Positions 35,454-44,266 of a DNA stretch of 64,000 bases are shown here, one piece after another. Source of the DNA: Nostoc sp. ATCC 53789 (GTDB lineage: Bacteria; Cyanobacteriota; Cyanobacteriia; Cyanobacteriales; Nostocaceae). The stretch spans positions 4,878,501 through 4,942,500 of the forward strand of contig NZ_CP046703.1 of NCBI RefSeq assembly GCF_009873495.1. The letters run 5' to 3'. The notes under the pieces are model-generated. The model had not been told where the DNA came from. It did not search any database and was given only the letters and a program-made list of their open reading frames with translations. The translations under genes were made by a program, and so were the position numbers. Position 1 is the stretch's first letter. Each line of letters starts with the position of its first letter.

Positions 35454-36434
35454 CACTCTTGACCCACCTGCCTAAAAATATCAGCAGTGCTGGCATTAGC
35501 ATTGCTTATCAACTTTGTCTAATCAGGGTTTGCTCTAGAAGCTAAGTTTAACTCTCTCCAGGCACCAGCAATTAATCATCAATTGGTGTTCCCTATTTTG
35601 GATCTAGACTGATGCCGTTATAACACTATGATGCTCGTCCCCGTCAAGAAGAGGCAAGGGGAACGGGGCAGGGAGCAGGGGAGATTAAAGCAGTGGTGCC
35701 TCTGTCCCAATGAAGTTTTTTACATGAAAAAACTGCCTCAGCTTATATTTTATTTTCTATAATCGCATCTATCTTAAGGTTTACATTTAAAATGTCTTCT
35801 TTGACACATTTTTATACTGACTTATTTATTACTTAGGATAGATGTCAGTACAAGTATCTACTATTCGATGATAATTCTGTTATTTTGAGCGATCGCTATT
35901 TAATGTCAGCAAACAACTAAGAGCTTCTGCTAAGAGTAAAATGTTAAGAAAACCTGACAAATACGAATGAACACGTACAAAACAAGATTAAAGCAGTAAC
36001 AATTAGAATAAGTAAATTGATAAAATTTTTTTAAAGAATAATCTCAACTTAATACAGGCTTTTTTCTCGTTAAATATAGTCCCAGCAAGCAAACTAAGTC
36101 TTAGCTAGAAGAGGCTTTTTCTATCAACTTGCCTTCAATATATCAAGTTTGTTTAATGACTACAAGAAAATTGTTTAAAGTATACTTGACTACTTACGTT
36201 TATTTTTTACATTGTACTTTAATTAACAAGAAAATTATTTTATTCAAGCATTAATACGGATACACTTTTTAATTGATTTATTAAAGAATAATTGGAATAA
36301 CCGAGTTTTCTACTAGCAATAAAGTAATTATAAAGACCATAATTACTACCGATCAATGTGAGATTAAGTTAGAGAAAGCGGTGTGGTAGCTAGGCTTATC
36401 CAAAAATTCCAAGTTTAAAATAGGGGTGCTAAAG
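35454..36434. other. Long AT-rich intergenic region
   Basis: About 980 bases between divergent genes. A GGGGCAGGGAGCAGGGGAG repeat lies at about 35662-35682. The rest, especially 35930-36330, is very AT-rich. No supported gene or RNA. Confidence 0.5.
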
Positions 36435-37889
36435 ATGACCGACATACTTGCAATAGGTGTAAATATAAAGCAAGAAGCTGTCCAATTACCGCTAGTTGCA
36501 GAAAATTTTGACAGTTTTTGGGAGAAAGAAATTAGACCGTTATTCACAGATGAGTCTCTATCTTTTAGGGTGAAGACTCTGAAGGGAAACTATGTAAACT
36601 ACGTCAACTTGGATAATGGAGCTACAACCACTCCCTTTACAACCCTCAAGCAGCATGTAGACGAGATGCTTGACACTTATGGCAGCGTACATAGAGGTTC
36701 TGGGCAAAAGTCCATCATCACTACACGAGAATATGACGCTAGTCGGAACGTGATTCGAGACTTTGTGGGGTCATCTTCAGACAACTATGTAATCTTTGCG
36801 AAGAATACAACAGAAGCAATTAATGGAGCCGCCACACTTTGGGCAAAAAAACCTGGGAAAATCTTAGTTTCTGATATTGAGCATTCATCAAACCTGCTCC
36901 CTTGGGTTACTAGAGACGAAGTTGTCCAATACAGAACCCAACCGGATGGAAGTGTAAGTGTCGCAGAAATTGAAGATATCTTCAAGGCACACCAAAATCT
37001 TCCTGAAGCCGAGCAAATTAAGTTAGTAACTATTACAGGTGCTTCAACAATTACAGGTTATAGACCCCCAATTTACGAAATCGCAGCTTTAGCACATCGG
37101 TATGGAGCTAAAATTTTTGCCGATGTGTGTCAGTTAATTCAGCATGAACGAGTAGATATGCGTGCTGATGATGACCCATGTCATTTAGATTTTGTGGCTT
37201 TCTCTGGACACAAGATGTATGCACCTTATGGAACTGGGGTTTTGCTGGGGCCAAAGGAATTTTTTGATAGTTCTTACCCTTATCAAATTGGTGGTGGGAA
37301 CCTGCCCTATATCACCAGAAATCTAGAGATCAAGCGTTTTTACACAGAACGGGCCCATGACCCTGGAACACCAAACGCAATGGGTGCGATCGCCATTGCC
37401 AAGGCGATTGAAATTATCGAAGCACTAGGCCGCGATCGCATTGCTAAGTATGAACACTCTCTAGTTGAATTCACATATACACGCCTTAGGCTGATTCCTG
37501 GAGTTAAACTACATATCCCAGGAGATAATTTAGCCCATGTTATTCCCTTTGATATTGATGGGTTTGATGGACGCTTAGTAGCAGAAATTCTGGCACAAGA
37601 ATACGGCATTGGAGTTAGGGCTGGGGCTTTCTGCACTTATGAATACATTCGCAAACTCAAGAATATTTCAGATGAGCGAGACTACGAGATTGCTCAGGAA
37701 GTAGACAGGGGAATTACACGCAACATTCCTAGTATTATCCGCGCCAGCTTTGCAGTATATAATACATTAAAAGACTGCGATCGCTTTATTGATGCGATCG
37801 CTCAAATAGCTAAAAACGGATTTGCTCACTATTTGCCCAACTACACACAAGATGAAATAACTGGTGTTTGGACAGCGATAAACAGCTAG
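36435..37889 (+). CDS. Class V aminotransferase, cysteine-desulfurase-like
   Basis: A 484-residue PLP enzyme of the IscS/SufS/NifS fold. Visible: NLDNGATTTPF and YGSVHRGSGQKS near the N-terminus, NTTEAINGAATLW, ILVSDIEHSSNLLPW with the ring-stacking histidine, FADVCQLIQHERVDM, and the PLP lysine in DFVAFSGHKMYAPYGTGVLL. The late segment GVRAGAFCTYEY carries a cysteine near where SufS has its catalytic one. An N-terminal extension of about 55 residues is not part of the common fold. It may remove sulfur from cysteine or a related compound. The two genes that follow on the same strand are a sulfite-oxidase-like enzyme and a TauE/SafE exporter, which supports a sulfur role. ATG at 36435 has AGGGG eight bases upstream; a GTG lies nine bases earlier. 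Confidence 0.88.
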   Translation: MTDILAIGVNIKQEAVQLPLVAENFDSFWEKEIRPLFTDESLSFRVKTLKGNYVNYVNLDNGATTTPFTTLKQHVDEMLDTYGSVHRGSGQKSIITTREYDASRNVIRDFVGSSSDNYVIFAKNTTEAINGAATLWAKKPGKILVSDIEHSSNLLPWVTRDEVVQYRTQPDGSVSVAEIEDIFKAHQNLPEAEQIKLVTITGASTITGYRPPIYEIAALAHRYGAKIFADVCQLIQHERVDMRADDDPCHLDFVAFSGHKMYAPYGTGVLLGPKEFFDSSYPYQIGGGNLPYITRNLEIKRFYTERAHDPGTPNAMGAIAIAKAIEIIEALGRDRIAKYEHSLVEFTYTRLRLIPGVKLHIPGDNLAHVIPFDIDGFDGRLVAEILAQEYGIGVRAGAFCTYEYIRKLKNISDERDYEIAQEVDRGITRNIPSIIRASFAVYNTLKDCDRFIDAIAQIAKNGFAHYLPNYTQDEITGVWTAINS

Positions 37890-37899
37890 TCTCTTCAGG

Positions 37900-37960
37900 G
37901 CATGGATAAGAGAGGCAGAGGGGCAGGGGGAATGGTGCAGAGGAGAGAAATTTTCTGCCT
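37900..37960. repeat. GGCAGAGGGGCAGGGGG-type repeat
   Basis: Purine-rich tract between the desulfurase-like and sulfite-oxidase-like genes, followed by AATTACGAATTACAAATTAC words (from about 37990). Confidence 0.6.
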
Positions 37961-38022
37961 GCTACCCACTCCCTTATCTCTGTGTCTTAAATTACGAATT
38001 ACAAATTACAAGGGGGTATAGC

Positions 38023-39309
38023 TTGAGCGATGAAAACCTCTTAGACCAAGAGGATTATCTACAGGCACGGGTTGATCAGTGCATCTGGCAAAAAAGCACA
38101 GATGCAGGTATTTCGCGCCAGCGCTTTCTGAAAATACTAGCCACGATGGTTGGCGCAACAGCCATCGGGGGTTTAACTAAACCTGCGCCTGCTCACAGTC
38201 AGGCAGCTGTTAAAACTAAAGCCAGTAAAATACTTAAACCATTACCACCAGGGTATATCTCTCATAGCAAAGGCACGTTAGAGATGAACTGGGAAGCGAT
38301 GTATGGGCGTGGTTATTTAGTACCAAACGATTGGTTTTATGTTCACAACCGCAGTACACCTCCGCCTTTTGACCCATCTCTATGGCGTTTGCAAATTCAT
38401 GGAACTGGCGTTTCTGTGCCTTGCGAGTTCACATACGATGAAATCATCGCTATGCCTTCCATCTCGGTAACATGTGCCATTGAGTGTGCTGCTAATGGTC
38501 GGCGCTTCTTTGAAGAGGCTTACAACAAACCACTCACTGGAACCCGGTGGAGGCTTGGGGCCATTGGTGTGGCTGAGTGGACTGGTGTACCACTGAGCAT
38601 ATTATTAGAGCGGGCTGGATTGAAATCTACAGCAAAAGACGTACTCGTAGAGGGTGCAGATTTTGATTCGCTCGACTCAAAGGAGACAAATAAATCTAAA
38701 TTCAACAATGTAGTTCCGATTGCCAAAGCATTAGCAGATAACTCGCTTGTCGTCTATGCAATGAATGGAGAACCATTACCTCCAGATCATGGCCAGCCGT
38801 GCCGTGTCTTATTCCCTGGTTGGGGAGGAAACGCCAACGTTAAATGGATTGAGCGGATTGAGGTTTCTGAAACACTGATATATACCCAGTGGGTAACGGA
38901 GCAGATGGTACTGGTTGGTGCAGATTACCCTGCGATCGCACCATATAAAGGTAAGCTGATTACCTATCAAAATGTTAAGAGCGCTTTCGAGTTGGCTTGG
39001 CCCGCTACGCTTTCGGCTCGAACCCATTTACTACGTGGACGTTCTTGGTCTGGGAAAGGAAAAATTGCCCGTGTAGAAGTCAGTCTAGATGGCGGTAAAA
39101 CTTGGCAGTTTGCACGACTGAGAGAACCAAACTTTCCATTTGCATGGACACGATGGGACATTGAATGGAACCCAACTCCTGGCGAATATTTTCTCCAAGC
39201 TCGTGCTACTGACAATTTAGGTAACACACAATCGAGTACAGTTCCGTGGAATGATTTTGGATTGCTCTACGGAGGCATTGTTAGCCATCCGGTGACAGTA
39301 CGGAGATGA
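38023..39309 (+). CDS. Sulfite-oxidase-family molybdopterin oxidoreductase, exported
   Basis: A 428-residue Mo-cofactor enzyme. Residues about 25-60 look like an export signal, but the motif is ISRQRFLKILATMVG, with R-Q-R where a Tat signal would have adjacent arginines. The oxidoreductase domain has the family segment VTCAIECAANGRRFF, in which the second cysteine occupies the place of the molybdenum ligand of CAGNRR proteins, then WRLGAIGVAEWTGVPLSILL and HGQPCRVLFPGWGGNANVKW. The C-terminal Mo-co dimerisation domain includes KIARVEVSLDGGKTWQFARL and PGEYFLQARATDNLGN. It probably oxidises sulfite or a related compound outside the cytosol. The start is TTG, supported by AGGGGG six bases upstream. 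It lies between a cysteine-desulfurase-like gene and a sulfite-exporter-type gene. Confidence 0.9.
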   Translation: MSDENLLDQEDYLQARVDQCIWQKSTDAGISRQRFLKILATMVGATAIGGLTKPAPAHSQAAVKTKASKILKPLPPGYISHSKGTLEMNWEAMYGRGYLVPNDWFYVHNRSTPPPFDPSLWRLQIHGTGVSVPCEFTYDEIIAMPSISVTCAIECAANGRRFFEEAYNKPLTGTRWRLGAIGVAEWTGVPLSILLERAGLKSTAKDVLVEGADFDSLDSKETNKSKFNNVVPIAKALADNSLVVYAMNGEPLPPDHGQPCRVLFPGWGGNANVKWIERIEVSETLIYTQWVTEQMVLVGADYPAIAPYKGKLITYQNVKSAFELAWPATLSARTHLLRGRSWSGKGKIARVEVSLDGGKTWQFARLREPNFPFAWTRWDIEWNPTPGEYFLQARATDNLGNTQSSTVPWNDFGLLYGGIVSHPVTVRR

Positions 39310-39370
39310 GGGAGAAGGGGCAGAGAGCAGAGGAGCAGGGGAAGCAGGGGAAGCAGGGGGAGAAGAAGAA
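39305..39370. repeat. GGGGAAGCAGGGGAAGCAGG-type repeat
   Basis: Purine-rich tandem words right after the sulfite-oxidase-like stop codon, followed by CCAATTTCCAATTCCCAATT. The latter is part of an open frame that extends the next gene upstream, but is repeat DNA. Confidence 0.75.
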
Positions 39371-39432
39371 TCATCATGCCCAATTTCCAATTCCCAATTC
39401 CCACTATCAGTTTTCTAGAAAAATACCTATTT

Positions 39433-40215
39433 ATGATTGATTTTAGTTGGTTGATTTTAGTAACTGGGGGTTTAATATCTGGAGTCATAGCCGGACTTTT
39501 AGGAATAGGTGGCGGTATTATCACAATTCCTCTTTTAGTCACACTAGGTTATACTCCCGTTCAGGCGATCGCTACTAGTAGCCTTGCTATTGTGATTACT
39601 TCCATTTCTGGAAGTTTGCAGAATTGGTCAATGGGATACTTTGACTTTAAACGAGTAATGTATTTAGGAATTCCAGCTTTTCTAACTACTGGAATAGGTG
39701 TATATTTCGCCAACAAAATTCCTTCCTACATCATACTCTTTACATTTGGCATCATACTACTCGTTAATATCTATTTGATTGAACTTCGTAAAGAACTGGC
39801 CCTTAATGAAAAAGAGAATACAGCCCCAGTATTTAACCCATTAGTTTCTAAAATTGGCACTGGGGGAGCAGCAGGAATTTTAGCAGGTTTATTTGGCTTA
39901 GGTGGCGGTACGATTATGGTGCCATTACAAATGTTGCTACTGGGAGAAGAAATTAAAGTAGCAATTCAGACTAGTTTGGGTGTAATTGTCATCACTGCTT
40001 TAGCTGCCTGTACAGGACACACATTAGAGGGAAATATTCTGTTTGCTCAAGGTTTAGTTTTGGGATGTGGTGGTCTTTTAGGCGTTCAGATGAGTACTCG
40101 CACATTACCAAAACTGCCAGATTCTACTGTAAGTTTAGTGCTTCGCATCTTCTTAGGTATATTATCAATCTATCTTTTTTGGGAAGCTTGGATAAATTAT
40201 CGACACATAATTTAA
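39433..40215 (+). CDS. TauE/SafE-family anion exporter
   Basis: A 260-residue inner-membrane protein with about eight helices. It has the two repeated family motifs GVIAGLLGIGGGIITIPLL (N-terminal half) and AGILAGLFGLGGGTIMVPLQ (C-terminal half), and ATSSLAIVITS and QTSLGVIVITA after each. The family moves sulfite, sulfoacetate and related anions out of the cell. The frame extends 19 codons further upstream, but those residues (MPNFQFPIPTI) come from intergenic repeat DNA, so the ATG at 39433 is the likelier start. It ends the three-gene sulfur-related group. Confidence 0.92.
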   Translation: MIDFSWLILVTGGLISGVIAGLLGIGGGIITIPLLVTLGYTPVQAIATSSLAIVITSISGSLQNWSMGYFDFKRVMYLGIPAFLTTGIGVYFANKIPSYIILFTFGIILLVNIYLIELRKELALNEKENTAPVFNPLVSKIGTGGAAGILAGLFGLGGGTIMVPLQMLLLGEEIKVAIQTSLGVIVITALAACTGHTLEGNILFAQGLVLGCGGLLGVQMSTRTLPKLPDSTVSLVLRIFLGILSIYLFWEAWINYRHII

Positions 40216-40217
40216 AA

Positions 40218-40368
40218 CTCATCTATCTTGAAACCTAGAGTTTTTTAAAAGATATATTTATGTAGGTTGGGTAGAGTGAAACGTAACCCAACATTACCAC
40301 CTTATTTATGTTGGGTTACACTATCGCTGCACCCAACCTATAAAACTACGGTTCTCAAGATAGATGAG
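40218..40368. repeat. 151-base imperfect palindromic element (MITE-like)
   Basis: The outer arms are exact: CTCATCTATCTTGA (40218-40231) and its complement at 40355-40368. The inner arms TAGGTTGGGTAGAGTG and CGTAACCCAACAT face ATGTTGGGTTACACT and GCACCCAACCTA. The whole can fold into one long hairpin. It begins three bases after the TauE stop. TAGGTTGGGT...ACCCAAC elements of this look are common in cyanobacterial genomes. Confidence 0.75.
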
Positions 40369-40560
40369 GTTTAGTAATTTTTTATTAAGTCGGTAAACCA
40401 ACTTAGCTTCTTAATTATGTATTGGATATGCCAATGTTTTCAATCTGTGAATATAGGTTTACTTTTCCGTATCAAACTTATTTTTAATTTCACTGATGAA
40501 CGAAAGTATATATCTAAGATTTCTGTTCTATCTGTCAGAAATATTATCTACTATGTTGAG

Positions 40561-41349
40561 CTAATCTGAATGATTTGGGATATCAAAATTTACTAATTTT
40601 ATACTAATTGCATAGCGTACTAACCCTACAACATCATAAATATTAAGCCGTTTCATCAAATGCACTCGGTGTGCCTCGACCGTTTTAGTACTGATGCTTA
40701 ATAACTCTGCAATCTCTTTTGTGGAAAGACCTTCTGCAATTAACTTTAAGATTTCAAGCTGGCGGGATGTTAATAAAGAGCTAGGCTTGTTGTTGGTAAA
40801 GATACGTCCTTTTTTTGTCGATAATTCTGACTCTAGTTGATGAGGTCTGGTAATTTCTAATTTTAATTCATCATTCACTAAAGCAAGTTTTGTAGTATAG
40901 TTCTTAACTTTAATTTTTAATTCTTCATACGCTTTAGATAACACTAACTCTGCTTGTTTATTTCTAATAATATTGAGTGCTGTTTGAATAGCAACATAGA
41001 GATTTTGTTGACTAATAGGTTTTAGAATATATCCACAAGTGAATGTTACTGTTGCCCTTTCTACAGTACTTTTATCAGAGTATGCTGTAATATAAATAAA
41101 AGGTATTTGGAGACAATTCCAAATTTCTCCCGCCGCTTCAATACCATCCATTTCACCCCGTAATTTAATATCCATTAAAACTAAATCTGGGCGAAGCTCA
41201 GTTGCTTTCTCAATTGCTGTTTCTCCTGAATCTACAATATCTACAACAGTGTATCCGAGCCACTCTAAATTTTCTTTTAAATTCATTGCAAGGATAAATT
41301 CATCTTCTACAATAAGAATCCGATGAATGTTTGTTATAAAAGTGTCCAT
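40561..41349 (-). CDS. Response regulator, receiver plus LuxR-type HTH
   Basis: A 262-residue NarL/FixJ-like regulator. The receiver domain (residues 8-125) has the acidic pair in ILIVEDE, the phosphoacceptor D60 in PDLVLMDIKL, the switch threonine in FIYITAYSD and the lysine in YILKPIS. A coiled-coil linker (about 130-185) is unusual in length for this class. The C-terminal HTH reads LTSRQLEILKLIAEGLSTKE and STKTVEAHRVHLMKRL, a GerE/LuxR domain. It is divergent from the histidine kinase at 42155, its likely partner (inference from position only). Confidence 0.93.
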   Translation of the reverse strand: MDTFITNIHRILIVEDEFILAMNLKENLEWLGYTVVDIVDSGETAIEKATELRPDLVLMDIKLRGEMDGIEAAGEIWNCLQIPFIYITAYSDKSTVERATVTFTCGYILKPISQQNLYVAIQTALNIIRNKQAELVLSKAYEELKIKVKNYTTKLALVNDELKLEITRPHQLESELSTKKGRIFTNNKPSSLLTSRQLEILKLIAEGLSTKEIAELLSISTKTVEAHRVHLMKRLNIYDVVGLVRYAISIKLVNFDIPNHSD

Positions 41350-42154
41350 AAGGCTATTGGCTGACTATATATCTAGTATCCGTTTTTTACAGACTTTGAT
41401 TCAATGATTTATTTTGTAAACAACCAAAATCTCTACAACTACTACTGCTCCAATGCAAATCAGCATTATTTTCCTTCTCCCATCTGGTTGCGGTAGCATA
41501 AACTTTGCTTATCACTGCTAATCAACTGTGGTACTGTTACTGATTGTGCATATAAAATTTCTATAAAGTTCATTATTATATCCGTGAAAATACAGAATAT
41601 AACACCCTGTTAGAAGAGATAAAAGACTACTTTAAATCTTTCTCTTCTACTGATAGTCTGCGATCGCTTGTTGTATGGATCTGGGAACCTTATGGCTTTT
41701 AAAGCCTAATTTATCATTATTTTCTGATAATTAGGAAAATCCTTAAATAATTTAAGGATTTTCCTGATTGTACTTTTTTTGTATTGCAGTTAATGTTGTA
41801 AAACACTGCAAAAATAATATTTTATTACGTCAATTTATAATGTGAATCACTTTCAACAAGCTTTTATAATCGTGGCTCCTCAATTTCCTGGCTTAAAAAG
41901 CATATAAAATACAATTGCTTATCAAGTAATCATTCACGGAAAATAGCCATTTACACTCAAGAAAACCGTGAATTAAGAATTTTACTAACTCTATTTATAA
42001 ATTTTCTTACTTGTTTTCTTTTGAAGATGTATTTTATCATGACTTCTTAAAAGCATATTACAAAAAAATGTACTTCACTTCCCGCAGTTTTTACTCATAC
42101 TATTAAGTTAAACCTATTAATTAATAACATTTTTTAAGGAGATGGATATATATT
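41350..42154. other. Divergent intergenic region of the two-component pair
   Basis: About 800 AT-rich bases. It must carry promoters for both regulators. A perfect palindrome with a following T-run sits at 41733-41777. I see no open frame with protein features. Confidence 0.5.
41733..41777 (+). terminator. Perfect 33-base palindrome followed by T-run (orphan terminator)
   Basis: AGGAAAATCCTTAAAT (41733-41748), one centre base, then its exact complement to 41765. The plus strand continues GATTGTAC and seven T residues. This is the form of an intrinsic terminator, yet no plus-strand gene precedes it. A small RNA ending here is possible. Confidence 0.55.
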
Positions 42155-43930
42155 ATGTATGACTTGCAAATGTTTACTATGAGAGATATGTCAGAATGTG
42201 GTTTAGCTCTGCGTAGTTTAGGCAAAAAAGCTAACAGTATGGAGGAAGTTGGTAATCATATTGTCCAATATCTTTATAACAATTTAATTGATTTAAAATC
42301 TGGTGAAAGATCCTGTGCGCTTGTCCGTTTTTTCAAAACTCACTCTTACGGAGAACTCCCACCAAAATTACAAGAATATACACATAGTTTTGTTAGCAAT
42401 GATGTACTAGAAAATAATCTCAAATGTTTAACTTTATTGTCAACTGCTGGACAACAACCAGAATGGAACTCACGGCATAAATCTGAGGGACACAAGGTAA
42501 TTCCTCTCTTCAGTAAAGAGATGATTGCTCAGATACCTATGATTTTTCAACTTATCCAACAACTAGGGTTAAATCTTGATGTTGTAGTGCGACCAGACCT
42601 GAATTTATTAACTGATTTAGAACAGAGGATGTATAACGTCTTTTATGTTCCCGATGCCTTGGGTAGTTCTTATATTCCTTCACAAACATCATTTGTAATT
42701 CCTTATAATATCAAGTCTGTAGTTGGCGTTGGAGGATTATTACCTTCGGGCAACATATTTATAATTATCATGTTCTTGAAAGTTGCAATTCCTCGGATAA
42801 GCGTCGATTTATTGCGTCCATTAGCATTAAATGTCAAGATGACAATACTACCTTTTGAAAATGAAAAAACTTTTACCGAGCAAGAGCAGCATCTTGTAGG
42901 TGATAATATTTCAACGACAACAGATGATGAAACGTTTCAATATCTTAATTCACAGATTACAACACTAAATCAGTTATTAGATGTTTCTGAGCAATCTACT
43001 ATAAGTCAATCAGATCGCCTTGAACAAACAAATGCTTCCCTTCAGGAGACTTTAAAAAAGCTTCAATCAACTCAAATTCAACTAGTACATAACGAAAAAA
43101 TGTCTAGTTTAGGGAAACTTGTTGCTGGTATTGCTCATGAAATTAACAACCCTGTTAATTTTATTTATGGTAATCTCAGCTATGCTAAAGAATATACACA
43201 TTCCATTCTGAAAATAATCCAGAAATATCAAAATTATTATCCAGATCCTCCCGAAGAAATTAAAAAATTAGTTAAAGAGAATGACTTAGATTTCCTAATT
43301 CGAGACCTCACAAGAACTTTCAATTCTATGACAGTGGGAACGGAACGAATAACTGAAATTGTTAGCTCACTGCGAAATTTCTCTCGTTTAGATGAGGCAG
43401 AAATTAAACAAGTGTATATTCATGAAGGTATCGATAGTACTTTAATGATTTTAAAGCACTTTTTACAAGCTACAGATAAAACTCCAGAAATTGAAGTTGT
43501 TAAACAATATAGTCAATTACCTTTAATAGAATGCTATCCTGCTCAAATAAATCAAGCTTTTATGAATATCATTACTAATGCTATTGATGCATTACAAGAT
43601 AGTGGTAAATCATGGTTTAGAGCTAATAATCAACTAGAAAAACCCAATTTTCTATTACCAGTCATTCGTATTTCCACTGAAGTAATCGATCCAGAATGGG
43701 TAGCAATAACCATTGCTGATAATGGTTGTGGAATGAATGAGAAAGTGCGTGCAAGATTATTTGACCCTTTTTTTACTACTAAACCCGTGGGTAAAGGCAC
43801 GGGTTTAGGTCTATCGATTAGTTACCAGATTATAGTCGAACAACATCGCGGAAAAATCGGCTGTATTTCTGTTCCAGAGCAAGGGACAGAATTTGTGATT
43901 AAGATTCCTGTAAAGACTAAAAATGTGTAG
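42155..43930 (+). CDS. Sensor histidine kinase with unnamed N-terminal sensory domain
   Basis: A 591-residue cytosolic kinase, without membrane segments. Residues 1-260 form a sensory region I cannot name; it has conserved-looking stretches RSCALVRFFKTHSYGELPP, CLTLLSTAGQQPEWNSRHKS and GHKVIPLFSKEMIAQIPMIF. A coiled coil (about 265-315) leads to the phosphorylation site SSLGKLVAGIAHEINNP with H328. The ATPase domain shows the N box NQAFMNIITNAIDALQDSG, IADNGCGMNEKVRARLFDPF (G1 and F) and GKGTGLGLSISYQI (G2). AAGGAG lies 13 bases before the ATG. The adjacent divergent response regulator is a likely partner. Confidence 0.93.
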   Translation: MYDLQMFTMRDMSECGLALRSLGKKANSMEEVGNHIVQYLYNNLIDLKSGERSCALVRFFKTHSYGELPPKLQEYTHSFVSNDVLENNLKCLTLLSTAGQQPEWNSRHKSEGHKVIPLFSKEMIAQIPMIFQLIQQLGLNLDVVVRPDLNLLTDLEQRMYNVFYVPDALGSSYIPSQTSFVIPYNIKSVVGVGGLLPSGNIFIIIMFLKVAIPRISVDLLRPLALNVKMTILPFENEKTFTEQEQHLVGDNISTTTDDETFQYLNSQITTLNQLLDVSEQSTISQSDRLEQTNASLQETLKKLQSTQIQLVHNEKMSSLGKLVAGIAHEINNPVNFIYGNLSYAKEYTHSILKIIQKYQNYYPDPPEEIKKLVKENDLDFLIRDLTRTFNSMTVGTERITEIVSSLRNFSRLDEAEIKQVYIHEGIDSTLMILKHFLQATDKTPEIEVVKQYSQLPLIECYPAQINQAFMNIITNAIDALQDSGKSWFRANNQLEKPNFLLPVIRISTEVIDPEWVAITIADNGCGMNEKVRARLFDPFFTTKPVGKGTGLGLSISYQIIVEQHRGKIGCISVPEQGTEFVIKIPVKTKNV

Positions 43931-44266
43931 GGCATAAATAAATTTACTTGCTCTGAAACTCAGCCAGCCCGAATTTCTCACGTATTGTGTGGTTCGGGTG
44001 GCGAGTGTGGGAGGTGTGGGAGGTGTGGGAGGTGTGGGGGGCAATGCAGCGTTCATTGATGTGCAGTTACTCAATTCCTCCTCTTTCTCCCCACACCCCC
44101 TACACTCACGCTCATTTCTCACTTGTGAGAAATCCAGGTCAGGGGTAATTCCAATACGGTTCGGATAAGCAGGGGAGGCAAAAGGGTATATGTTCAGCAA
44201 TTCTTTTCTCCCCCTGCTTCTCTTCTCCCCTTGCTCCCCCTTCCCCCTACTCCCCCGCTTCTTCGG
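43931..44266. other. Intergenic region of simple repeats
   Basis: About 336 bases between convergent genes: four GTGTGGGAG-type units (44005-44040), a complementary CCCCACACCCCC stretch (about 44089-44100), and a pyrimidine-rich tract CTTCTCTTCTCCCCTTGCTC (about 44217-44260). The first two could pair as a terminator. Confidence 0.6.
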
